A DNA stretch of 61,393 nucleotides from a virus (IMGVR_UViG_3300044846_002156:1-61393); one strand, 5' to 3'; shown: positions 8,863-17,282, numbered from the stretch's first letter. Notes: generated by a model from the letters alone, not told the origin. Program-made: numbers and translations.

Positions 8863-10458
8863 ATGTTAAAAAAATGGAATGAATACTATGCAGATGAAAA
8901 TAAAAATTGTGTTTTATCCCTAGTAGAACAAGGCTACCAAACAACTACTGCTGTTCAATTAATGTGTGATAAATATGGTTTACCATACAAATCAACAGTA
9001 GAAAGGGTTTACAGAAGAAAGGTAAACAAACTAGGATTAAGTACGGTTGCTACTGGAATGGAAAATGCTGATGAGTTTAAAAAAGCTAAAGAGAAGGTAT
9101 TTAACTCTAAGAAGAAAAGATTTATTATTAGTTGGTGTCAGTCTGATACAGATATACATGAAGATTTTTTTACTAATATCGAAGCGTATGCTCAACATAT
9201 AAACGCTGACATACATATTATTGCAGGTAGATATAAGAACCCCAATTCATTAGAGGCATCAAAACAGCAAGAAAGTAAAGAAAAGAATAAAAACTATTGG
9301 CACAAAAGAGTGATACCATACTTAGATGCTAACAGACAAAACCTACACGAACTGCTTTGCGTGTTAAGCGATGTTAAGGTACAACCAACAGCATCAACTC
9401 CTTTAAGTGGGTTAAATAGCATTACCGCTTTAGAAAGTTGTATTGTGGGACATCCTAGAGTACACCTTAAATCTCTTGCGGTATTAAATGGTTATCCAAA
9501 TAAATTACTTCTTACAACTGGTGCTGTTTCAGCTCCTAATTATACCGACACAAAAATAGGTGTTAAAAGTGATTTTCACCACACATACGGATTTGTAATT
9601 GTTGAGCTTGATGATGATGTATTTCACGTAAGGCAGGTTCAATGCTCTGACGATGGAAGTTTCTATGATTTGAATACTTTTGTTGATAATGGTAAATGTG
9701 AAAGCAAAGTTAAAGAGAAATATCCTGCAATTATATTTGGTGATTTGCATTACGGCGAACATAGCGAAGTATCTTTGAAGGCTTCAATTAAAATGGCTGT
9801 TGATTTTGATGTAGATAATATTGTTTTGCACGATATTTTTAATGGGAAATCATTATCGCACCACGAACTTAACAATCCATTTTTACAAATGGAGAATGAA
9901 TTAACTGGGAAAGGTGATTTAGAAGCAGAGATACAAAGCGTTGTTAAATTTGTAAATGATAATAACGATTTTAATTTTATTGTTGTAAGCGCAAATCATA
10001 ACGATTTTGCTGATAGGTGGCTATGCAGTACCGATTGGAGGAAAGCCCCAAATAGGAGGGCATATTTAAAATATGCGAATATTGTAGCCGATGGATTAGC
10101 ACCTAAAGGGATTGTAGCTTATGTGTTAGAAAATGAAACTTATAACTGTGAATGTTTAGGAGTAAACGATAGTTATAGATTATTAGATTGGGAGCTTGCA
10201 ATGCACGGACACATAGGTACAAACGGAAGCAGGGGAAGTGTGGCGCAATTTAAAAACTTAAATACTAAAACAATTACAGGACATAGCCATACGCCAGCGA
10301 GAGAAGATGGTAGCGTTGTAGTTGGTACGCTAACTAATTTAAGATTAGGTTATAACAATGGCGCAAGCAGTTGGATGCACAGCAACGCTATAATGTACCC
10401 AAATGGCAAAGTATCACAATTAAATATAATTAAGGGTAGATATACTACATTACGTTAA
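8863..10458 (+). CDS. Metallophosphoesterase with N-terminal DNA-binding-like region
   Basis: 531 residues. The C-terminal half carries the calcineurin-like metallophosphoesterase signature in order: FGDLHYGEH (~290), LHDIFNG (~320), SANHNDFADR (GNH-like motif, ~376), MHGHIG (~449) and TGHSHTP (~472). The second motif has HDIFNG in place of the usual GD-x-x-D. The N-terminal ~65 residues (VLSLVEQGYQTTTAVQLMCDKYG, with a YRRK stretch) look like a helix-turn-helix. Proteins of this family include Mre11/SbcD nucleases and phage early proteins, and this position just after endonuclease I suggests a nuclease or phosphatase acting on DNA ends. No SbcC partner is visible. Substrate is unknown. Confidence 0.87.
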   Translation: MLKKWNEYYADENKNCVLSLVEQGYQTTTAVQLMCDKYGLPYKSTVERVYRRKVNKLGLSTVATGMENADEFKKAKEKVFNSKKKRFIISWCQSDTDIHEDFFTNIEAYAQHINADIHIIAGRYKNPNSLEASKQQESKEKNKNYWHKRVIPYLDANRQNLHELLCVLSDVKVQPTASTPLSGLNSITALESCIVGHPRVHLKSLAVLNGYPNKLLLTTGAVSAPNYTDTKIGVKSDFHHTYGFVIVELDDDVFHVRQVQCSDDGSFYDLNTFVDNGKCESKVKEKYPAIIFGDLHYGEHSEVSLKASIKMAVDFDVDNIVLHDIFNGKSLSHHELNNPFLQMENELTGKGDLEAEIQSVVKFVNDNNDFNFIVVSANHNDFADRWLCSTDWRKAPNRRAYLKYANIVADGLAPKGIVAYVLENETYNCECLGVNDSYRLLDWELAMHGHIGTNGSRGSVAQFKNLNTKTITGHSHTPAREDGSVVVGTLTNLRLGYNNGASSWMHSNAIMYPNGKVSQLNIIKGRYTTLR

Positions 10459-10484
10459 TTTAAAATCATTCTAAATTGAAAATA

Positions 10485-10492
10485 AATTTGGC
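10485..10492 (+). promoter_or_regulatory. Promoter -7 box (TAAATTTG)
   Basis: TAAATTTG lies 100 bases before the ATG at 10592. A strong hairpin (10545-10577) lies between the two, so transcripts starting here would have an attenuator-like leader of about 95 bases. No good -33 TTG is seen. Confidence 0.5.
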
Positions 10493-10544
10493 TTATTAAA
10501 AAACAATATATACCTTTACCAACGTAATGATATTGATGATGTGT

Positions 10545-10577
10545 GGGGAGCTTGTGGTGTTGACTTGCTCCCCTTTT
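10545..10577 (+). terminator. Leader hairpin or terminator/attenuator
   Basis: GGGGAGC pairs with GCTCCCC (7 bp, very GC-rich for this genome) and is followed by TTTT. It lies 15 bases before the ATG at 10592. It may end transcription of the 8863 gene or attenuate the transcript from 10485. A short ORF overlaps it (ATG at 10528, 22 codons) and could be a leader peptide. Confidence 0.65.
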
Positions 10578-10591
10578 AATTTAAAAAAAAT

Positions 10592-11218
10592 ATGAAAAAA
10601 GAATTAATTGGAAGAACAGTAAAGGGATTTTCCTTTAAAGATGGAAAGTATCATGGTTTAGGATATGGTAAACACATGAATAATTATATTGGTAAGGTTG
10701 GAGTAATTAAAGGGTATTTTAAATATACTAATTCTTATTTAGTACAATTTGAAACATTTTGTTCTTTTTATTACCCTGCCAAACTTATAGAACAATATAT
10801 AATTACAGAAGAACAATTTAAAACAACAGCAAAGAAAATAAGACGCTTCCCTAGTGGAGCAGTAAGAGGAGATAATACAGGTAGACCAAAGCCACATTGG
10901 GTAAGCCCATACGGAGTAGAAGAAATCTCTATGGTATTAGTAGATAATGAGAATGACTTTGGAGCTATGAATTATACATTAGGTATGCCAGAAGAAGTTT
11001 GTTTGGAGAGCTTATGTCGCCACGTTGAAGAATGCAAGGAGTACTGGTTCTTATACCAAAACACGAAAGATGATAGTTTCTACCAAAAGTTTAGGCTGTC
11101 TATGCGCTCTGCTGGGTTTAACACTATATCTGCTCTCCATACTATTGTATTGAAAGAGAGAGGTTACTACAAAGAGATACACAATCAAACAGAATTAGTA
11201 GATGTCAAAACTAACTAA
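10592..11218 (+). CDS. MazG-like/DUF5664 nucleotide pyrophosphohydrolase candidate
   Basis: 208 residues. The N-terminal ~75 residues look like a small beta-barrel (SH3-like: GKVGVIKGYFKYTNSYLVQFE). The C-terminal part has the pattern FPSGAVRGDNTGRPKPHWVSP, then FGAMNY--GMP and a SLCRHVEE helix. This is the layout of the DUF5664 family, linked to dATP/dGTP diphosphohydrolases. Those enzymes alter nucleotide pools, in some phages in connection with modified bases. Metal-binding acidic residues are not all obvious here, so activity is uncertain. The gene overlaps the next one by 17 bases. Confidence 0.7.
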   Translation: MKKELIGRTVKGFSFKDGKYHGLGYGKHMNNYIGKVGVIKGYFKYTNSYLVQFETFCSFYYPAKLIEQYIITEEQFKTTAKKIRRFPSGAVRGDNTGRPKPHWVSPYGVEEISMVLVDNENDFGAMNYTLGMPEEVCLESLCRHVEECKEYWFLYQNTKDDSFYQKFRLSMRSAGFNTISALHTIVLKERGYYKEIHNQTELVDVKTN

Positions 11219-11576
11219 AATGCAAGTGGAATTATTAAAGAAGTTTATAGATAGGTTTGAGCTTGATATAGTTTATGAGGGTGAGCATATAACCTTTGAT
11301 AATGCTGTTAGGATATTAGAGGGTGAGCGACCAACAAACAAAACTATTGAGCAAAGGAAAGAGGTCTTTATATCTACCATAAGACCTTACAAAGGTAAGT
11401 ATTCATCTGATATGCTCAACAAGTTTTACAGATATTGGACAGCAACAGACGGACACAAGATGAAGTTTGAGAAACAGAAAACTTGGGAGATAGAGTTAAG
11501 GCTAGGTAACTGGAAAAGAAACGAAGAAGAATTTGAAAGACAAAAGTATATTAACAATTTAAAAAACAGAATATAA
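11202..11576 (+). CDS. Replication accessory protein candidate, 124 aa
   Basis: 124 residues, basic. The C-terminal half has the pattern LNKFYRYWTATDGHKMKFE followed by QKTWEIELRLGNWKRNE. I associate this type of segment with primosome or DnaT/helicase-loader-like proteins of Bacteroidota phages and elements, but this is recall from pattern only. Its 5' end overlaps the DUF5664-like gene, and the helicase lies 1.9 kb downstream, consistent with a loader role. A plain hypothetical protein is the conservative reading. Confidence 0.7.
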   Translation: MSKLTKMQVELLKKFIDRFELDIVYEGEHITFDNAVRILEGERPTNKTIEQRKEVFISTIRPYKGKYSSDMLNKFYRYWTATDGHKMKFEKQKTWEIELRLGNWKRNEEEFERQKYINNLKNRI

Positions 11577-11591
11577 AAACAAAAACAAAAA

Positions 11592-12719
11592 ATGAAAAAC
11601 AGAATTTTAACAATCACAGCAACAATTTTAACAGTATTAACATTTAACGCAACAGCACAGACAACAGTAGGAACAGTAGGACAGAACTACACTATTATTG
11701 GGGCTACCACTAACATCAACACATCAAATGTAAACATCAACACAGCTGGCGGTACAGTAGGTATTAAAGCTAACACTACAACAATACAAGGCGGAAACCT
11801 TAATGTAACTGGTAATGCTACCAACATTAGTACATCTTACACTAACATCTCTGGTTACAACACAACAATCAACAGTACTTACACTACACTAGGTTCAGCT
11901 CAAACATTTATTACAGGAACAAAGGTTGAGTTGGGTTCTTCTGCTGTTGGTGCTGTAACTAATATTAAAAGCCAAGCTAACTTCTTGAATGGTGCTACTA
12001 TGAATGGCACTAAATTAACTGGTATTAGAGCTGATTATTCAGATGGCAATAGCGCTGTAAATGTTAATCAACTATTTGCTGTAAGAGATAATTTAAGAGC
12101 GGAAGCTAATGCTAATAAAACGCAATTAACAGCAGATATTGCTACGGCTAAAACAGAAGCTATTGAATCAGCGAACATTTACACAGATGGTAAATTTAAT
12201 GATTTGAGTGAATCACTTATAAGCGAAGCATCTCGTTTAGATAGCAGAATAGATGCTACAAATACTAATGTTACTAACTTGACTAATACAGTTGCTAATA
12301 ATAAAGCAGAAGCTAAGACATACACAGATGCAGAAACAACAAGAGCTATGTTGGCAGAGAAGAAACTTAGAGAGGATATTAGTTTCTATAATGACAGAGC
12401 AATGAAAGCAGAGGAGCAATTAAGAACAGACCTAAGAACAGAAACGGAAAGAGCATTAAAGGCAGAGCAAGACTTGAGTTATGAGATTAGCGGTGTTGGT
12501 GCAACAGTTATGGCTTTAGGTGCTTTGCAATCATCAACCCTTTACAACCCAGAGAAGAAAGGAAATATGTCTTTTGGTGTTGGAACTTATAAGAAGTCTG
12601 TTGCTTATGCTGTTGGTATGTCTTATTACACTACACCTAACACTAAGGTAAGCTTAAATATAGCTGGTGGTAACAATACTAAAATGGGTGGTGGTGTAGG
12701 AGTTTCATTTGGATTTTAA
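11592..12719 (+). CDS. YadA-type trimeric autotransporter adhesin
   Basis: 375 residues with the full order of a trimeric autotransporter. There is a signal peptide (MKNRILTITATILTVLTFNA, cleavage after AQ), a Thr/Asn-rich passenger with short repeats (NTSNVNINT, NISTSYTNIS), a neck (NGTKLTGIRADYSDGNSAVN, then VNQLF), a coiled-coil stalk (~175-300) and a C-terminal YadA_anchor barrel (VGATVMALGALQSS, FGVGTYK, AVGMSY, GGVGVSFGF with terminal Phe). Proteins of this family insert in the bacterial outer membrane as trimers and bind surfaces or cells. Here it would be made by the infected cell rather than be part of the virion. Many C-ending codons suggest good expression. Finding it inside a phage replication module is unusual. 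Confidence 0.92.
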   Translation: MKNRILTITATILTVLTFNATAQTTVGTVGQNYTIIGATTNINTSNVNINTAGGTVGIKANTTTIQGGNLNVTGNATNISTSYTNISGYNTTINSTYTTLGSAQTFITGTKVELGSSAVGAVTNIKSQANFLNGATMNGTKLTGIRADYSDGNSAVNVNQLFAVRDNLRAEANANKTQLTADIATAKTEAIESANIYTDGKFNDLSESLISEASRLDSRIDATNTNVTNLTNTVANNKAEAKTYTDAETTRAMLAEKKLREDISFYNDRAMKAEEQLRTDLRTETERALKAEQDLSYEISGVGATVMALGALQSSTLYNPEKKGNMSFGVGTYKKSVAYAVGMSYYTTPNTKVSLNIAGGNNTKMGGGVGVSFGF

Positions 12720-12730
12720 ACTATATAAAT

Positions 12731-13123
12731 ATGGAAGAATGTAAAGAATGCCAAGGCACAGGAGTAGTAGCTTACTCTTGTTGCGGAGATGTTATCTATG
12801 ATGACACAGAGCTATGTCCAACTTGCAATGATTATGTGGGTTATGAAGAAGAAGAATGTGAATGTGGTATAACAAATAAGATTATGGAAATTACAAATAA
12901 CAAAAAAGATTTTACTATTAGTAAAAAGAATGAATACTTAATAGATTTAATATCTAAGAAAAATTACGGAGGACACTTTACTATATTTTCTTTTACTAAA
13001 GGTTATTCATTTGGTTTTGGTACTGTAACAGAAAGAGAAGATATAGCAGAATTAGATACTTATGATGATATAAATGACGCTATTGAAAATGAAATACAAA
13101 CGTATTTAATTAGAAACAAATAA
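12731..13123 (+). CDS. Zinc-ribbon/DnaJ-type cysteine-motif protein
   Basis: 130 residues. The first ~45 residues have two CxxC-type pairs and more Cys (CKECQGTG, YSCCG, LCPTC, CECG), with CKECQGTG identical in style to the DnaJ central zinc repeat CxxCxGxG. The rest is a mixed alpha/beta domain with Phe/Gly-rich strands (FTIFSFTKGYSFGFGT). Zinc binding is likely; the target is unknown. It follows the autotransporter by 11 bases and precedes two more genes at short spacing, so it belongs to the same operon. Confidence 0.75.
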   Translation: MEECKECQGTGVVAYSCCGDVIYDDTELCPTCNDYVGYEEEECECGITNKIMEITNNKKDFTISKKNEYLIDLISKKNYGGHFTIFSFTKGYSFGFGTVTEREDIAELDTYDDINDAIENEIQTYLIRNK

Positions 13124-13127
13124 GATT

Positions 13128-13433
13128 ATGGAAAAAAAAGTAAAAGACTACACCGTTACACTATACACAGATAATGTTGAATTATCTATTTTTGTAGATA
13201 AAAATTTAAAAAAAAATAGTGAAAGTTTATCACATCCTTTCGGTCATATATGCGATTGTGTTAATTTAGATAGTAAGTTTGACTTTGAAAACTTAGAGTA
13301 CTTCTTAGATTATACAAAGGAAAAACAAAGAGAAACTAAGCACGAGTTGATAGAGAAAAAAGCGTGGCAATATGGAATGAACAAAGAAATAAAAGCTTTA
13401 ATTAAAGAAGCTAAACGTTTAAAATTAATGTAA
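13128..13433 (+). CDS. Hypothetical protein, 101 aa
   Basis: 101 residues. A beta-rich first half (DYTVTLYTDNVELSIFVDKN) is followed by a highly charged C-terminal helix (KEKQRETKHELIEKKAWQYG). No signal or membrane segment and no family recognised. It lies 4 bases after the zinc-motif gene and 3 bases before the helicase, and is probably co-translated with it. Confidence 0.75.
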   Translation: MEKKVKDYTVTLYTDNVELSIFVDKNLKKNSESLSHPFGHICDCVNLDSKFDFENLEYFLDYTKEKQRETKHELIEKKAWQYGMNKEIKALIKEAKRLKLM

Positions 13434-13436
13434 TCA

Positions 13437-14480
13437 ATGAAGAAATATTTTAAAGCTAATGAATTTAAGGATGAAGTTTTAGCATCTCAAAACGAAGTAT
13501 TTTCAAAAGGTTGGAGTTGCGGTTGGGATTGTGGTGATAGTTTTATTAGTTTTAAAAGAGGTTATACATCTTATATCTACTCGCACCCAGCGCAAGGAAA
13601 GACACTTATTGTTAATGAGATGTTGATGCACCTTGCTAAGAACTTAGGGCTTAACGTATGTATTTATTCACCTGAAACAGGCAGTAAGAAAGATATAGTT
13701 TGGAACTTGATACAGGTTTACTCTGGTAAGAAGATGTATGGTAGGGGAGCTTATAAGATAACTACCAAAGAAATAGAAACAGCCTTAGACTTCATTAATA
13801 AGCACTTTGTTATACTAGAACACAGTCCGTTTAATAAGGATGGTCTGTCAAGGTTTACTGTTAAAGACATATTTAATCAAGTACATTTAGCACAAATAGA
13901 ATATAAGACTTCTGTTGATGTGTTATGTATAGACCCCTTTAACTTATTAGATAGGGAGATTGAAGATGATAGAAAGCAGATACAAGACTATGTATTGAGT
14001 ACACTAAGTTTTATAAATGCAGCATCTAAGAAAATGAACTTACACACTATATTGGTTGCTCACCTTGCAGGAGATGAATTGATTGTAGATAAGGACACAG
14101 GCATAGAGTACAGCCCTAAACCACACCCAAGTAAGTTAGCTGGCGGTCAGAGTTTCTGGAGAGCAGGCTATCAAATGATTGGTATATGGCGACCACCATA
14201 CGGAGTTGTTAATAAGAAAACAGGACACACCTATCCAGAGAATGCAACGTGGGTTTTCTGCCAAAAAACAAAGCCAATAGGTACTGGCATGGTTGGTTAC
14301 TTTGAGTTGTTTTACGATGTAGATACGCACACCTTATATGAGCAGTATGGCAGTAAAAGATTTAGATGTGGAGATATGAGAAGTGATTTCAATAAGAGTA
14401 TGGCTTACAAAGAACCAGAGCAGTTGAAACATTTTGCAGATATATCTATAAAATCTTATGACGAAGAAGCACCTTTTTAG
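13437..14480 (+). CDS. DnaB-type (SF4) replicative helicase, short form
   Basis: 347 residues covering the RecA-like domain of DnaB/T7 gp4 helicases. A Walker A motif occurs as HPAQGKT (~48-54), slightly off the [AG]-x4-GK[ST] rule. ICIYSPETG follows at the position of the H1a motif, Walker B is VDVLCIDPFN (~160-170), and ILVAHLAGD (~205) is like motif H3. FWRAGYQMIGIWRP (~240) follows. The N-terminal DnaB domain is missing, so it relies on another protein for primase contact. The likely role is fork unwinding during phage replication. The VirE-N primase candidate is on the other strand at 26199. Confidence 0.88.
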   Translation: MKKYFKANEFKDEVLASQNEVFSKGWSCGWDCGDSFISFKRGYTSYIYSHPAQGKTLIVNEMLMHLAKNLGLNVCIYSPETGSKKDIVWNLIQVYSGKKMYGRGAYKITTKEIETALDFINKHFVILEHSPFNKDGLSRFTVKDIFNQVHLAQIEYKTSVDVLCIDPFNLLDREIEDDRKQIQDYVLSTLSFINAASKKMNLHTILVAHLAGDELIVDKDTGIEYSPKPHPSKLAGGQSFWRAGYQMIGIWRPPYGVVNKKTGHTYPENATWVFCQKTKPIGTGMVGYFELFYDVDTHTLYEQYGSKRFRCGDMRSDFNKSMAYKEPEQLKHFADISIKSYDEEAPF

Positions 14481-14482
14481 TT

Positions 14483-14659
14483 ATGGTAAAATACGGAAAC
14501 TCACTCATTTTGTGGAATAGGTTATACACACTAGGGGTAATGAAGAACAAAACAGACAAAGAAATAAAGGAGTTTACCTTATTGATTAGAAGGTTAATTC
14601 CAGAGGGTTTAGAAGGATTTAAACTTATAGATAACATAAATTATGATAGAGAAAATTAA
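14483..14659 (+). CDS. Small hypothetical protein, 58 aa
   Basis: An open frame of 58 codons starts two bases after the helicase stop and overlaps the exonuclease start by 17 bases. This is the same kind of tight overlap seen throughout this operon. The product is basic (MVKYGNSLILWNRLYTLGVM at its start) with no recognised domain. It fills the only gap in the replication operon, which supports its being real. Confidence 0.6.
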   Translation: MVKYGNSLILWNRLYTLGVMKNKTDKEIKEFTLLIRRLIPEGLEGFKLIDNINYDREN

Positions 14660-15683
14660 ATGGAGTAACAAAGGACACGAGGCGTGGCTTAAACAAAGAA
14701 GGTCTGTTGAAGGTTTTGGTAGCTTAGATACTGTTAGGTTTGGAGCTTCTGATGTAGGTACTATATTAGGTGTAAACAAATGGAAGTGTAAAAAAAGGTT
14801 GTTTGAGCACGTTATAGGCAGACACTCTACGGAATGGAGAACAGAAAGTAGTGTTGCTGGGCATTTGTTAGAGCCAGTTGTATCTAGTATGTGGGAGAGC
14901 TGGCAACACGACCAAGATGTATTCCTTGCTAATGTAGAGCAAGACATTAAGCTACGCAAGACTAAAAAAGCTAATTTTTTTTTATTGAATGATAAATATC
15001 CTAATATGTTTTGTTCTATTGATAGATTGCATAATGGAAAAACTTATTCACCTTTTACAGGTAAATTATATGAAGAATTAACGCCTATTGAATTGAAAAC
15101 CACTCAATCCGCATATTACAAATTATGGAATAACGGATTAACTGAGTCTTATCGTGCTCAACTACAATCACAAATGATGTTGTCAGAAACTAAAGTTGCA
15201 GTATTTGCTGTGCTTATTAGTGGTGTTCAATTTAAGGTTATAGAAGTAGAGTATGATAGTTTGCTTGCGGAGAGTATAGCTTATGAGGTTGATAAGTTTG
15301 CTCACCTATGTATAGCAGGAAAACAGTTAGTAGATTTAATCAACTTATCACAGACAGAAAGCGAGAGAGAGCAATACTTAGGAATGCTAGAAGATATAAG
15401 CCCAGAAGTATCAGCCTTAGAAGATGAGCAAGCATTATACAGAGAACTTAACCCTAACTCTAACGGCTCAATATTAGGTGATGAGAGCGACTTTCAGTTC
15501 TTATTAGACTATAACAACGCACACGAAATGATAAAGCAACACGAGGAGTTAAAACAGCTTGCTAAGAACAATATACTAAACATTATGGGTGATGCAGAGG
15601 TTTTAGATTTTGATGGTGGAAAGGTTATTTTTAGAAAAGCAGATGGTAAGAGAGATTTCTTTAGTGTTAAGCTATACAAATAA
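14643..15683 (+). CDS. YqaJ/lambda-type recombination exonuclease
   Basis: 346 residues. The N-terminal two thirds fit the YqaJ viral recombinase family: RFGASDVGTILGVNKWK (~32-48), AGHLLEPVV (~77-85, with the catalytic Glu), FCSIDRL (~120, Asp) and PIELKTT (~145, the E-x-K pair). The C-terminal third is a long helical extension (HEMIKQHEELKQLAKN). The enzyme would resect double-stranded DNA ends 5' to 3'. With the ERF protein encoded 260 bp downstream it makes a two-part recombinase of the lambda Exo/Beta kind, useful for recombination-driven replication and concatemer formation. Confidence 0.92.
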   Translation: MIEKIKWSNKGHEAWLKQRRSVEGFGSLDTVRFGASDVGTILGVNKWKCKKRLFEHVIGRHSTEWRTESSVAGHLLEPVVSSMWESWQHDQDVFLANVEQDIKLRKTKKANFFLLNDKYPNMFCSIDRLHNGKTYSPFTGKLYEELTPIELKTTQSAYYKLWNNGLTESYRAQLQSQMMLSETKVAVFAVLISGVQFKVIEVEYDSLLAESIAYEVDKFAHLCIAGKQLVDLINLSQTESEREQYLGMLEDISPEVSALEDEQALYRELNPNSNGSILGDESDFQFLLDYNNAHEMIKQHEELKQLAKNNILNIMGDAEVLDFDGGKVIFRKADGKRDFFSVKLYK

Positions 15684-15700
15684 ATTATTTTAAAATAAAT

Positions 15701-15731
15701 TTGCATATATGTTTATAAAGCATTACATTTG
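15701..15731 (+). promoter_or_regulatory. Bacteroidota-type promoter
   Basis: TTG at 15701-15703, exactly 20 bp and TACATTTG at 15724-15731. It lies 22 bases before the ATG at 15754 and should drive the 61-aa gene, ERF and the DnaA-IV gene. Confidence 0.85.
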
Positions 15732-15753
15732 TAAACATTAAAATTAAAACAAT

Positions 15754-15939
15754 ATGGAAGATTTAAAATTATTATTAGGTAAACCTCATAAGGAAAACAA
15801 AAATACTGGTGTTCATCGTATATATTATAAGAACAGTCCAATAATTGATGTGTGGTTTAGTGATTTATTTGGTATTAAGACTTCAAAAGAAGCAGCCGTA
15901 TTAGCCAACAAAATATTGCAAACATTAAAAAATAAATAA
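15754..15939 (+). CDS. Hypothetical protein, 61 aa
   Basis: 61 residues, basic, first gene behind the promoter at 15701. The pattern GVHRIYYKNSPIIDVWFSDLFG followed by a Lys/Ala-rich helix suggests a small alpha/beta fold. It lies 4 bases before the ERF gene. No family recognised. Confidence 0.75.
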   Translation: MEDLKLLLGKPHKENKNTGVHRIYYKNSPIIDVWFSDLFGIKTSKEAAVLANKILQTLKNK

Positions 15940-15943
15940 GATT

Positions 15944-16597
15944 ATGGAACAATTATTAGTTAAAATTCAAAATGAATTAAAAGTACCAAAGGGTAACTTA
16001 AATAAATTTGGTAATTATAAATATCGTTCATCAGAAGATATTTTAGAAGCAGTTAAACCATTACTTTTAAAATATGATTTAGTATTAACATTAAGCGACA
16101 GTATTATGTCTGTTGGTAATAAATATTTTTTATGTGCCGAGGCTGAATTAACAAGCGTAGATAAAGTTAGGGTAGTGCATGGATACGCTGAACTAGGTGA
16201 GCATAAAGGAATGTCATCAGAACAGACAACAGGAACAGCATCAAGTTATGCTCGTAAATATGCTCTAAATGGTCTGTTTTTAATTGATGAAACAGAATCA
16301 GATGCAGATAGTCAAAAACCACAAACAACATCTGCTCAACCTGTAAATAAAGTAACACCAACTGCTATCCAACCTAGTAAATCATTTGACAAACCAGATG
16401 AAAGGAAAACAAAGGCTTTAGAAACATTAAAGAAGCATAAGAGCCTATCTACTGTAAAAGATTTAATAGCTCAACAGAAAGCATTTAAAGACACACCAGA
16501 GGGTAAAGACTTCCAGAGTAGTGCAACAGTAGAGGATGTAGTTAAGAATAACACTATTGATTTAGTATTGAGTTTTTATAAGTTTGTAAGTAAGTAA
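15944..16597 (+). CDS. ERF-family single-strand annealing protein
   Basis: 217 residues. The first ~130 carry the ERF pattern: LNKFGNYKYRSSEDILEAVK, LLKYDLVLTLSD, then SSEQTTGTASSYARKYALNG and LFLIDETESDAD. The last part is a Gln/Thr/Pro linker followed by a charged helical tail. ERF proteins form rings that anneal complementary single strands. The partner is the YqaJ exonuclease upstream. Start chosen at the only ATG near the family N-terminus. Confidence 0.93.
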   Translation: MEQLLVKIQNELKVPKGNLNKFGNYKYRSSEDILEAVKPLLLKYDLVLTLSDSIMSVGNKYFLCAEAELTSVDKVRVVHGYAELGEHKGMSSEQTTGTASSYARKYALNGLFLIDETESDADSQKPQTTSAQPVNKVTPTAIQPSKSFDKPDERKTKALETLKKHKSLSTVKDLIAQQKAFKDTPEGKDFQSSATVEDVVKNNTIDLVLSFYKFVSK

Positions 16598-16598
16598 T

Positions 16599-17240
16599 AT
16601 GAGATACACTAAAGATAAGTTTACGGAAGAAGAAATTAAAGATATAATTAACGTAGCAGAAAAAGTCTGTTTGTTTTTAGGGGTGGAGATAGATGATTTG
16701 CTCTCCTCCTCTAGGAAAGCAGAAATAGTAAAGGCTAGAGTAATGATAGTTCATTACCAATTTCACAACATATTAGTTAGAAATTATAAGTTTAGAAAAA
16801 GTTATTCTTTAGCTTGTTGGTACTTAGGTAAAGACCATACTACTGGACTACACTCACTAGAAACTTGCGAAGATGAATATAGATTTAACAAGCAATTCAG
16901 ACATCATTACGAGTTGATTTCATTCTTTATACAAAACCCAGAGCAAGTAATGGGTAAGTCTGACCCAGATAAAAGGTGGGATAACATTAAGAAAGATACC
17001 TCTGTAAGCAACAAAGATAAATACTCGCAGATGCCACAGGATGTACACGAGGTGATAGAAAAGTATTTAGAGAAAAGATACAGCTATGGTTATATAGCAG
17101 ATAAGGTAGGTGTTAATGATTCCTTTATTGACCACTTTGTTATGGTTAATTCTATTAAGAAAGATGCTTCAAGGTCTTACGGACAGCAAGTAAGGGTTAG
17201 TAGTATAGGTACACAGCCTACGTTTATAGCAGGTAAATAG
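16599..17240 (+). CDS. DnaA domain IV-like DNA-binding protein
   Basis: 213 residues. Residues ~15-115 match the DNA-binding domain IV of DnaA: GVEIDDLLSSSRKAEIVKAR, then the shortened signature SYSLACWYLGKDHTTGLHSL in place of the usual IG--F-GRDHTTV-HA. There is no AAA+ domain, so it is not a full initiator. The C-terminal part (KYLEKRYSYGYIADKVGVND) may be a second helix-turn-helix. Such proteins may mark a replication origin or compete for host DnaA boxes. It sits next to the structured intergenic region 17283-17700. The ERF stop is one base away. Confidence 0.83.
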   Translation: MRYTKDKFTEEEIKDIINVAEKVCLFLGVEIDDLLSSSRKAEIVKARVMIVHYQFHNILVRNYKFRKSYSLACWYLGKDHTTGLHSLETCEDEYRFNKQFRHHYELISFFIQNPEQVMGKSDPDKRWDNIKKDTSVSNKDKYSQMPQDVHEVIEKYLEKRYSYGYIADKVGVNDSFIDHFVMVNSIKKDASRSYGQQVRVSSIGTQPTFIAGK

Positions 17241-17256
17241 TTGATTGCAGTAAAAG

Positions 17257-17282
17257 AGCCTATTAAGTTAGGCTTTTTTTTT
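17257..17282 (+). terminator. Rho-independent terminator
   Basis: AGCCTA pairs with TAGGCT (6 bp), loop of six, then eight T. Lies 17 bases after the DnaA-IV gene and ends the replication operon. Confidence 0.9.

Noticed and set aside
16599-17240. Full DnaA initiator
   Set aside because: Only domain IV signatures are present; no Walker A or B of the AAA+ domain.
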